Shown piece by piece: positions 1 to 5,637 of a DNA stretch of 5,637 bases. The notes beneath the pieces are model-generated. The model saw only the letters and a program-made list of their open reading frames with translations, made no database searches and was not told where the DNA came from. The stretch is from Candidatus Nomurabacteria bacterium RIFCSPLOWO2_12_FULL_46_14 (GTDB lineage Bacteria > Patescibacteriota > Minisyncoccia > Phycocordibacterales > UBA9973). The position numbers and the translations under genes were made by a program. Position 1 is the first letter of the stretch; every line of letters begins with the position of its first letter. Location of the stretch: the NCBI GenBank assembly GCA_001786225.1, contig MFVV01000028.1, positions 1 through 5,637 on the forward strand, given 5' to 3'.

Positions 1-296
1 TACCTTACCCGCCAACCCTGTTTTTTTATCTTCTCACCTATTTTATTCATTATTTCATTCACCTCCGCGTCTGTCAGAGTGCGTTCGTAGGATTGGAAGA
101 CCAGCCGGAAGGCGTAAGAAACTTTGTCTTGTTTTTTAAACGCATCAAAAAGCTCCGGCCCTTTTATTAAAAGTTCTCCCGCATTATCCTTGATAACTTC
201 TTTCACTTTTTCTACCGAAGTTCCTTCAGAAACCCAGAGAGCAATATCGCGGGTGATAAAAGGGTACAAACTCCACATTTTAAATTTAGTATTCAT
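1..296 (-). CDS. pheT: Detached FDX-ACB (anticodon-binding) domain of phenylalanyl-tRNA synthetase beta subunit
   Basis: This 98-codon frame was read directly from the minus strand. It starts at ATG 296-294 and runs to the window edge, where the next codon is TA-. The family usually ends in GW-x-V-R, as here (GWRVR), so TA- is probably the stop codon with its third base just outside. The product is the ferredoxin-fold anticodon-binding domain that normally closes PheT. It shows YPFITRDIALWV at about residues 11-22 (with the hallmark Arg-Asp), SYAFRLVFQSYERTLTDAEV at about 62-81, and the terminal GWRVR. In the family this domain binds the anticodon stem of tRNA-Phe. Its ATG overlaps the stop of the upstream pheT frame by 11 nt in the +1 frame, and a TAG sits immediately before the ATG, so it cannot extend upstream. 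No Shine-Dalgarno site is visible, which suggests translational coupling if it is truly separate. It could instead be the tail of one pheT broken by a frameshift or a sequencing error. Confidence 0.85.
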   Translation of the reverse strand, partial: MNTKFKMWSLYPFITRDIALWVSEGTSVEKVKEVIKDNAGELLIKGPELFDAFKKQDKVSYAFRLVFQSYERTLTDAEVNEIMNKIGEKIKKQGWRVR

Positions 297-1800
297 CTAG
301 TTTCTTTTCGATTATTTTATCTTTGTCATTATAAACCACATGTATTTCTTCTTCTGGAACCCACACTGTGCCGATTTCAAAAATTTTTACCTCCTTTAAG
401 CCTAAAAGCGGGGCGTTTAGTTTATTTAACTTCAAGCTTTCTTTTAATCCGTCCGCCAAATCCGCGCGCAGGAAATTTTTATCCGACGCGGAGGCCAGTA
501 CGGATACCTTGCCTTTATCTCTAAAGCTCGTGGTCATAACTTCAGAATATCCTTCATTCAAAAGCTTGTGTCGCGTCCGGGAGATTTTAGAATAAATGTC
601 GTTTTCCTTGGGTATAAAAGGTATTTTTGGGATGCTTCCCTTCACCCTATCATAGCCCAAGACTCGGCCAATTTCTTCAGCCATGTCTTCCTCTATTTCA
701 AGGTCAAGTCGCAGGGGGGGCACAATTATTTCAAAAATCTCCTCAAGGTCGGACCTTTTTGAATTCCTAAGGTCCGACCTTTTCCCGATTTTTTTGTATT
801 TAAAATCATATCTTTTTAATATATTTTCGATTGCTTCGGCCGAAACGCTTAGACCTAAGATTTTGGAAATTTTATTTACGGAAAAAGAAAGTTTTTTCTC
901 AGCCTGTTTTTGCGGGTATTTATCTATAATCTCTTCAAAATCCTCAAAACCATACTCAACCAAGAGGCCGCTTATCTCCCGCATGGCATAATCGCCTATG
1001 GAGGGCGGGATTTCATTTTCAAATCTCTTGGCCGCGTCCGTCGGTAATCCGTATCGACGGGCGCTTTTGCGGGTCGCCACAGGGTCAAAATTGGCTACCT
1101 CAATTATTATATTTTTTGTATTGCCGTCTATCTCGGCTATTCGGCCGCCTTTAATCCCCGCCAAGCCCAGAACATTGCGCTCGTCGGCAATTACCAAGTC
1201 CGCCGGAGAGAGCTTGAGCTTTTTGTTGTCCAGGGTGGTCATGCCTTCTCCCTCCACCGCTTCTCGGATAATCAGACCTCCGCCCTCTATTTTATCCAAA
1301 TCAAAACAGTGGATCGGAGCCCCGCAGTCAAACATCGTCAAATTGGCCGCGTCTACCAGGTTGTTGATGCTCCTCTGCCCTATTGCTTCCAAATGCCTCA
1401 CTACCCACTCTGGACTAGGTCCAACTTTCACATTTCTAACAATCCGACCCATATATCTTCTGCACTTGTCTGTATTGATTTCTATTTTTAATTCAGAAAA
1501 GGTCGGACCTTTAGAACCCCCAAGGTCCGACCTTGAAGAGACTTGGGGAATCTTATATTTTGAGGCGGGGTCAACAAAATTAATGTTTAGAAGTGAAGCG
1601 ATTTCTCGAGCCAAGCCCCGATGAGAGAGCAGGTCGTGCGCCCGATTGGGCAAAATTTTTATATCCAAAACCGAATTACCTTCTGGACCTTGCTCTATAT
1701 TTTCCACTTCGGTTAAATGATAAGTAATTTTCTCCGCGAGTTCGGCGGGGAGAGGCGCGTCCGGTATGTACCATTTAAGCCAGTTGTATGAGAAGAGCAT
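286..1800 (-). CDS. pheT: Phenylalanyl-tRNA synthetase beta subunit, short form lacking EMAP-II and C-terminal FDX-ACB
   Basis: This is the beta chain of cytoplasmic alpha2/beta2 PheRS, which supports tRNA-Phe charging and edits Tyr-tRNA-Phe. The 504 residues compare with about 800 in typical bacteria. The N-terminal B1 segment (MLFSYNWLKWYI) is followed almost at once by LDIKILPNRAHDLL at 45-58, so the EMAP-II/OB tRNA-binding domain is absent. The B3/B4 editing domain spans about 104-280. H164 (in PIHCFD) and E234 (in IIIEVANF) match the family's editing-site His and Glu by alignment from memory. B5 spans about 302-394 with PPLRLDLEIEEDMAEEIGR at 361-379. A shortened synthetase-like core with FEIGTVW at 474-480 follows. 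The chain stops 24 residues after this, where other PheT proteins continue into a further core segment and then FDX-ACB. The FDX-ACB lies in the overlapping frame at 1-296. Start ATG 1800 follows the pheS stop by 1 nt. Two palindromic repeats are translated within it, at residues 89-101 and 340-352. Confidence 0.95.
   Translation of the reverse strand: MLFSYNWLKWYIPDAPLPAELAEKITYHLTEVENIEQGPEGNSVLDIKILPNRAHDLLSHRGLAREIASLLNINFVDPASKYKIPQVSSRSDLGGSKGPTFSELKIEINTDKCRRYMGRIVRNVKVGPSPEWVVRHLEAIGQRSINNLVDAANLTMFDCGAPIHCFDLDKIEGGGLIIREAVEGEGMTTLDNKKLKLSPADLVIADERNVLGLAGIKGGRIAEIDGNTKNIIIEVANFDPVATRKSARRYGLPTDAAKRFENEIPPSIGDYAMREISGLLVEYGFEDFEEIIDKYPQKQAEKKLSFSVNKISKILGLSVSAEAIENILKRYDFKYKKIGKRSDLRNSKRSDLEEIFEIIVPPLRLDLEIEEDMAEEIGRVLGYDRVKGSIPKIPFIPKENDIYSKISRTRHKLLNEGYSEVMTTSFRDKGKVSVLASASDKNFLRADLADGLKESLKLNKLNAPLLGLKEVKIFEIGTVWVPEEEIHVVYNDKDKIIEKKLDEY
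745..781. repeat. Palindromic repeat pair, copy A, translated inside PheT B5 domain
   Basis: On the plus strand AAGGTCGGACCTT (745-757) is followed after 11 nt by its exact reverse complement AAGGTCCGACCTT (769-781). Each 13-mer is itself a palindrome around one central base, and the spacer is centred on GAATTC (761-766). In pheT it is read as K-RSDL-RNSK-RSDL (residues 340-352), between FKYKK and the B5 strand leading to PPLRLDL, a place where a loop insertion should be tolerated. It has the same architecture as copy B. It resembles in kind the protein-embedded palindromic elements of Rickettsia, but I do not claim homology. Confidence 0.9.
1499..1534. repeat. Palindromic repeat pair, copy B, translated between B1 and B3/B4 of PheT
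   Basis: The same 13-mers recur as AAGGTCGGACCTT (1499-1511) and AAGGTCCGACCTT (1522-1534), separated by a 10-nt spacer. In coding orientation the spacers of the two copies are similar (AGGAATTCAAA in A, GGGGGTTCTA in B), so both look like one family. In PheT the first arm is read as RSDL (residues 90-93) and the second, in another frame, as KGPT (97-100). The insertion sits in the linker just before LKIEINTDKC, where the B3/B4 domain begins. Confidence 0.9.
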
Positions 1801-1801
1801 G

Positions 1802-2503
1802 TTAAAATTGATTAAGACGCAAGTCGCCCTGATAAAAAAACCGAATATCCGGGATGCCCCATTTAATCATGGCAATGCGGTCCAGGCCACCGCCGAAGAG
1901 GAGGCACTGGTGCTTGTTAGGATTAAGACCGATGTTTTTTAAAACGTTGGGATGAGCCATGCCCGCCCCCATCATCTCCAGCCACTGTCCCTTCCACTTG
2001 GCAAAAACTTCTATGGACGGCTCGGTAAACGGGAAAAAGCTCGGGCGGAATTCAATTTCTACATCCTCGCCAAGCATTTTTTTGTAAAAGTGCGACAGCA
2101 CGCCTTTCAGGTCGGCCAGAGAAATATTTTCGCCAATCATACCACCATCAATCTGATAAAACTGCATCTCGTGGGTGACATCCGTGGCTTCGTTGCGAAA
2201 AACTTTACCGACGGAAATGAACGCAGCCGGGATTCTTCCCTCTTTCCCCGCGAGTTCCATTGCCCGCGCGATGGTGGCAGTAGTGTGAGTTCGTAAAACA
2301 TTCCCCTCTTTTTCTTTAATCCAAAAGGTGTCCTGCATGTCCCGCGCCGGGTGGTCTTTGGGGACATTGAGCACATCGAAGTTATACCACTCGCTCTCGA
2401 GCTCCGGACCGGTCGCGATTTCAAAACCCAAATCGGTGAAGACCTGGTAGGCCTCGTTCATCAATATGGATAGGGGGTGTTCTTTGCCGGATGCTTCGCT
2501 CAT
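1802..2503 (-). CDS. pheS: Phenylalanyl-tRNA synthetase alpha subunit, catalytic core only
   Basis: This is the catalytic alpha chain of PheRS, a class II synthetase that makes Phe-AMP and transfers Phe to tRNA-Phe. Motif 1 lies around GFEIATGPELESEWYNFD (26-43), followed by HPARDMQDTF (51-60). Motif 2 runs from RTHTTA (71-76) through GKVFRNEATDVTHEMQF (99-115). The Phe-binding FPFTEPS is at 157-163. WLEMMGAGMAHPNVL lies at 174-188, and motif 3 is FGGGLDRIAMIKWGIPDIR at 203-221. The 233 residues compare with about 330-350 usually. The N-terminal coiled-coil tRNA-binding arm of about 85 residues is missing. The start is well bounded because an in-frame TAA (2515-2513) lies three codons before ATG 2503, so the arm is not simply unannotated. 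The gene lies 35 nt after the helicase stop and 1 nt before pheT, and no Shine-Dalgarno site is visible. L202 sits where most PheS proteins have Ala (E. coli A294). Confidence 0.96.
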   Translation of the reverse strand: MSEASGKEHPLSILMNEAYQVFTDLGFEIATGPELESEWYNFDVLNVPKDHPARDMQDTFWIKEKEGNVLRTHTTATIARAMELAGKEGRIPAAFISVGKVFRNEATDVTHEMQFYQIDGGMIGENISLADLKGVLSHFYKKMLGEDVEIEFRPSFFPFTEPSIEVFAKWKGQWLEMMGAGMAHPNVLKNIGLNPNKHQCLLFGGGLDRIAMIKWGIPDIRFFYQGDLRLNQF

Positions 2504-2538
2504 AAAAACATATTAACTAATTTTGATTAAAAATTCCA

Positions 2539-5454
2539 TCAATAATAAATCTCCGCCATTTTACAATAAGGACATTCGGTCCCGCCACGGCCGTAAGAAT
2601 TATAATGGCATTCTTGCGCCGTCCACCGACCGCTTCTTACAAGTTCGTCGTAGTCGGCAATATCTTTAAGCAAAAGGCTTATTTCCTCATCGCTTACCAC
2701 ATGGTCATACAATTTATCTTTTGCGCTTTTGGCTTCCAGAAATTCTAGGCGGCTTATGGCGACCCTTGCTCCCCGCCATTTGGGAGTTCCCTGCAACAGA
2801 TACGAATACATGATGAGCTGTCGGGCAAGATTGGAGGGCCTGCCGTCTTCACTAAGCTTGGCTACCTCGCTTTTTCTTTTGACATTGCCGGTTTTGAAAT
2901 CCGTCACCCGGAGACTGCCGTCCGAAAGACCTGCCTGCGCAGGCAGGCGTTCCACCAAGTCTATCCTCCCGAAAATATTCAGGTGGGGAAATTTAGGGTC
3001 CCTAAAGGATACCGGGAGTTCATTATACCTGTCTTCGCTTATTTCTTGCAATCTCTCTGCCGCCCAAGCGCCGACTACCTTGGCCACTTCCGGGTCTGCC
3101 GGAAGAATTATTTGCTTTGATTTTATAATTTTATCGATTGCTTTATGCACCTTGTCGCCAAAAATCAAGCTTTCACTTGGCGCTTCCGGCAAACCAAGCA
3201 AATTTCGGAAATACCATTTCCAGCCGCATTCAAAAAAATTGTTCAGCGCCGAGGCGGAAACAACCCTTTCTTTGTATTTCTCGCCTGCCAGCTTGACTAT
3301 CTCCGGTACAAGCGAAACTCTTTTGTTATCAATTATTTTTTTCTGTCGGACAAAATTTTCCCTTTTAAAAACCTCTGTCGGCAGATCCGCAATCGCCGTT
3401 GCGAGCTTCTTTCGCCCTTCTTGGCCCCTTGCATATGAAAGAGCGCAAAATCTTTTGGCCCGGGTAATAGCCACATAAAGTTTCCGTTTGACCCGGTCCA
3501 TGTCTCGCTCCACAACTTTTTGTTCAATATCTTGAGGCAGGGCAAAAGCCGCTTTTTTCTGGGCTTCCAATCCCCGCTCGTCCATGTGCGCAATCCAGAC
3601 ATAATCAAACTCCAGGCCTTTGGCAGAATGCATGGTAAGGACTTTGACTCCCTCTCTTTTCTCGGCAATCACGGGAATATTTTCACCGTAGGATTCTAAA
3701 CGCTCCAGGAAAGACGTAAAACCAGAGAGGGTCAGGGCGGGATTTTTTTCTTTTTCTTTGTTAAATAAGCCGAGGAATGTATTCAAAATATCTTGTGGGG
3801 AAATAAGAGAATTTTCATAGGGTAAAAGCTCTCGACCGACCATTTCCATTACTGAAATCGGGTCTGCGGCTTCTGCTTTTTTTCTCCAATCTTTTAATTT
3901 TTTAATCCAGTTTCCTATTTTTTCATTCTCCGGAAATAGAGAAGGAGTTACGGCGGCAGTATAGAGAGTGAATTCCCGCATCTTTTGCCCTGCCAGATAT
4001 TTATGGGCTTCCAAGGGAGGCACACCAGAGAGGGCATCAAGAAAAGACCCAGCCAAAGAGGCGGAATCCTGCGGGTGGCTTATAATCTTTAAAACCCGCA
4101 TAAAATCCTGGGCTATTTTTTGGTCAAACAAATGGAGCGCGTCAGGCGCGGACACCGGGAGGCCCTCTTCGTGGAGCACTTGAAGCGCCTGCCGCACTTG
4201 AGCGTTTTTGGGCACAAGAATCGCGCAATTATTCATGTCTAATTTTTTTTCGCCAACGGCGGATCCGTCTCGGGCGGACACTCTGGCCTTTATGTCCTCG
4301 ACGCAACAGACAATCTCATCCTCTTCGGTCTCGGCTTCAACCAGCCGGATCGGGTGATTCTCCGCGCCCTGGCTCCGAAGGCGCTCCGGCGTCATCACAC
4401 TCGGGAGTAGCGCGTGTGAAGCATCCAAAATAACCTGAGTGGAGCGATAATTATCAATTAAGGTAATGAGCTTGGCATCTGGCCACGTCTGCCGAAAGCC
4501 CTGAAAGTGGTCAATCGAAGCCCCGGAGAAACCGTAAATGAGCTGTCGGTCGTCTCCGACCACGAATATATCCGGACGCTCAACCCTACCCCAGACAATT
4601 TTTAAAAATTCATTTTGGACGCGGTTAGAGTCCTGGTGTTCGTCCACCAAGAGGTAAAGATACCGCTCTTGGAGATCCGCTCTGGCGTTTTTGGATTTTT
4701 CTAGAATGACCACCAGATTTTCAAGCACGTCGTCGTAGTCAAGCAGTATGTTTTTTTTGTTTTTTATTTTTTTTGTTTCTTCATACAACTCGAAAAATCG
4801 GCCCGCCTCCCGGCTGCGCTCCAGGCCCTCCAGCTTGGCCAAAACCTCTTTTTTAAGTTCGCCCTTGCTTTCACCCCTGGTGGAAACGTTATCGGGGTCG
4901 TTTTTAATTCTAGTAATATCTTTTTCCACTTCGGCCAAAAAATACTTCGGGGTAATGCGCTCGCGCTTAAGCAAAGAGATTAGGGAACGCAAATCTCCAA
5001 AATACCTGGAACGATCGCTCCGCGGGCGGATATACTGCCAGATGTTTTTTTCCAAAACTTCATCCAGGAGGCCTAAGGCCTCAATGTCATCGAGTAGCTG
5101 GGGTCTGTCCTCCAAATCCAAAACCTTGTAATATTCTTCTATCACCTTCATCCCAAAACTGTGGAAAGTAAAAACATTCACCTTTTCCCCGGTTGCGCCG
5201 ATATATCCCCTCAGGCGCTGTTGCATCGCCTCTACCGCAGAATTGGTAAAAGTCAGACATAAAATGCCGTCCGGCTTGATGTCGGTCTTCTTCAGAATAT
5301 TGGCGATGCGCAGGGCAAGTACTTGGGTTTTGCCCGTGCCGGGGCCTGCGACCACCATCACCGGGCCGTCAATGGCCTCCACCGCCTCTCGCTGGGCCGG
5401 GTTGAGTTTTTTATATTCGGCGTCAAAATCTGCCGAAATAGAATTGGATTTCAT
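2539..5454 (-). CDS. UvrD/PcrA-like SF1A DNA helicase fused to a RecB/Cas4-type PD-(D/E)XK nuclease
   Basis: This 971-residue protein is a predicted ATP-dependent 3'-5' DNA translocase/helicase with a C-terminal nuclease. It resembles single-chain relatives of AddA/AdnA used in break processing. Helicase motifs in order are: Q-motif LNPAQREAV (17-25), Walker A AGPGTGKT (36-43), Ia LTFTNSAVEAM (67-77), FTFHSFG (95-101), motif II VDEHQD (270-275), motif III VVGDDRQLIYGFSGA (298-312), motif IV NYRST (335-339), motif V TMHSAKGLEFDYV (607-619) and motif VI YVAITRAKR (660-668). The nuclease part shows SASALNNFFEC (733-743), H770, GRIDLV with D832, TDFKTG with D852 and K854, and Q879 with YSYL downstream. 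Cysteines C743, C949, C961 and C964 could hold a 4Fe-4S cluster as in AddB and Cas4, though their spacing (x11, then x2) is my reading only. Start ATG 5454 is bounded by an in-frame TAA 12 nt upstream. The stop TGA is at 2541-2539. The role in vivo is inferred. Confidence 0.93.
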   Translation of the reverse strand: MKSNSISADFDAEYKKLNPAQREAVEAIDGPVMVVAGPGTGKTQVLALRIANILKKTDIKPDGILCLTFTNSAVEAMQQRLRGYIGATGEKVNVFTFHSFGMKVIEEYYKVLDLEDRPQLLDDIEALGLLDEVLEKNIWQYIRPRSDRSRYFGDLRSLISLLKRERITPKYFLAEVEKDITRIKNDPDNVSTRGESKGELKKEVLAKLEGLERSREAGRFFELYEETKKIKNKKNILLDYDDVLENLVVILEKSKNARADLQERYLYLLVDEHQDSNRVQNEFLKIVWGRVERPDIFVVGDDRQLIYGFSGASIDHFQGFRQTWPDAKLITLIDNYRSTQVILDASHALLPSVMTPERLRSQGAENHPIRLVEAETEEDEIVCCVEDIKARVSARDGSAVGEKKLDMNNCAILVPKNAQVRQALQVLHEEGLPVSAPDALHLFDQKIAQDFMRVLKIISHPQDSASLAGSFLDALSGVPPLEAHKYLAGQKMREFTLYTAAVTPSLFPENEKIGNWIKKLKDWRKKAEAADPISVMEMVGRELLPYENSLISPQDILNTFLGLFNKEKEKNPALTLSGFTSFLERLESYGENIPVIAEKREGVKVLTMHSAKGLEFDYVWIAHMDERGLEAQKKAAFALPQDIEQKVVERDMDRVKRKLYVAITRAKRFCALSYARGQEGRKKLATAIADLPTEVFKRENFVRQKKIIDNKRVSLVPEIVKLAGEKYKERVVSASALNNFFECGWKWYFRNLLGLPEAPSESLIFGDKVHKAIDKIIKSKQIILPADPEVAKVVGAWAAERLQEISEDRYNELPVSFRDPKFPHLNIFGRIDLVERLPAQAGLSDGSLRVTDFKTGNVKRKSEVAKLSEDGRPSNLARQLIMYSYLLQGTPKWRGARVAISRLEFLEAKSAKDKLYDHVVSDEEISLLLKDIADYDELVRSGRWTAQECHYNSYGRGGTECPYCKMAEIYY
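2930..2947. repeat. Perfect 18-bp palindrome in the nuclease domain
   Basis: CCTGCCTGCGCAGGCAGG is a perfect inverted repeat with no spacer. It is translated as part of RLPAQAG (residues 836-842) between the catalytic D832 and D852/K854 of the nuclease. It is unrelated in sequence to the pheT repeats. Whether it belongs to a genome-wide family cannot be seen here because there is only one copy in the window. Confidence 0.8.
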
Positions 5455-5557
5455 TTCCCCATTTTACCCCAAACATCCGCCTTTGTCCCACGCTTCATAA
5501 ATTAGAATGTTATGTTAATATGGTTGGAATGCGAGGAAGCATCCCGCGCATGGCGGA
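5455..5557. promoter_or_regulatory. Divergent intergenic region with candidate tRNA promoter
   Basis: These 103 nt separate the helicase start (minus strand) from the tRNA-Ser (plus strand), so both promoters probably lie here. An AT-rich core at 5494-5521 holds plus-strand candidates. TTCATA (5494-5499) and TAATAT (5516-5521) are spaced 16 nt apart and resemble -35/-10 hexamers. TAGAAT (5503-5508) is a better -10 match but has only a poorly spaced TTGTCC (5483-5488) upstream. I see no convincing minus-strand promoter for the helicase. The helicase ATG is preceded by GGGG with only two bases between, too close for a normal Shine-Dalgarno site. No terminator-like hairpin is apparent. Confidence 0.3.
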
Positions 5558-5637
5558 GGAGGAGTGCGAGAGTGGTTGAATCGGCATCCCTGGAAAGGAT
5601 GTATGTCGGAAACGGCATCAAGGGTTCGAATCCCTTC
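5558..5637 (+). tRNA. tRNA-Ser (anticodon GGA), 3' end cut by window edge
   Basis: A class II tRNA can be folded by eye. The acceptor 5' strand GGAGGAG is 5558-5564, then T8 G9. The D-stem CGA (5567-5569) pairs with TCG (5581-5583). The anticodon stem CATCC (5585-5589) pairs with GGATG (5597-5601) around loop CTGGAAA. Anticodon GGA is at 5592-5594 and reads UCC/UCU codons. The long variable arm, the hallmark of Ser/Leu/Tyr tRNAs, has a 6-bp stem ATGTCG (5603-5608) with CGGCAT (5613-5618), one G-T pair, and a GAAA loop. The T-stem AAGGG (5620-5624) pairs with CCCTT (5632-5636) around TTCGAAT. The last base, C5637, pairs with G7. The remaining acceptor strand, discriminator and any encoded CCA lie outside the window. 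It is transcribed divergently from the protein genes. Confidence 0.97.

Noticed and set aside
998..1624. Plus-strand open frame of 208 codons opposite pheT
   Set aside because: It is antisense to a clearly conserved PheT. Its sequence shows no recognisable domain, and part of it is the palindromic repeat read from the other strand.
2513..2539. Eight-codon mini-frame (MEFLIKIS) whose ATG overlaps the helicase stop as TGATG, in frame with pheS
   Set aside because: It ends at TAA 2515-2513, three codons before the pheS start. It has no Shine-Dalgarno site and is too short to judge. It matters only because its stop shows that pheS cannot extend upstream.
2525..2544. Weak inverted repeat TTGAT/ATCAA between helicase and pheS
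   Set aside because: The stem has only five mostly A-T pairs with a 10-nt loop, so it is unlikely to be a terminator. pheS is probably co-transcribed with the helicase.
2729..3478. Plus-strand open frame of 249 codons opposite the nuclease and motif VI region
   Set aside because: It is the shadow of the helicase-nuclease frame. It has no recognisable motifs and a low-complexity Ser/Leu-rich composition typical of antisense frames.
5520..5579. Short plus-strand frame starting ATGGTTGGAATG and running into the tRNA
   Set aside because: It overlaps the tRNA-Ser acceptor and D-arm and ends at the TGA within the D-loop. The tRNA fold explains this sequence fully.

Overview
The window suggests a reduced bacterial genome, most likely a Patescibacteria/CPR (Parcubacteria-like) organism. 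This is an inference from gene architecture, not from any search. Both phenylalanyl-tRNA synthetase subunits lack domains that are standard in free-living bacteria. The protein genes are packed with gaps of 1 to 35 nt and no clear Shine-Dalgarno sites. Short palindromic repeats lie in frame inside two of the genes.

Layout. Four reading frames run on the minus strand, in transcription order from right to left. First is a 971-aa UvrD/PcrA-type helicase fused to a RecB/Cas4-like PD-(D/E)XK nuclease (5454 to 2539). Next are a 233-aa PheS made of the catalytic core only (2503 to 1802) and a 504-aa PheT without the EMAP-II/OB tRNA-binding domain (1800 to 286). Last is a separate 98-aa frame carrying the FDX-ACB domain, normally the C-terminus of PheT (296 to the window edge). 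At the right end, divergent on the plus strand, is a tRNA-Ser(GGA) missing only the 3' side of its acceptor stem (5558 to 5637). The only sizeable non-coding stretch, 5455-5557, should hold the starts of both transcription units.

How the genes work together. PheS, PheT and the detached FDX-ACB frame should together charge tRNA-Phe. PheS carries the active site, PheT keeps the editing-domain residues, and FDX-ACB would contact the tRNA anticodon region. The helicase-nuclease is a DNA repair or recombination enzyme and has no obvious functional link to PheRS beyond sharing the strand.

The most interesting signals are three. A 13-bp palindromic word occurs four times as two inverted pairs, both inside pheT and translated as RSDL-containing inserts at domain boundaries or loops. 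A different perfect 18-bp palindrome is translated between two catalytic residues of the nuclease. The pheT frame is split exactly at the FDX-ACB linker.
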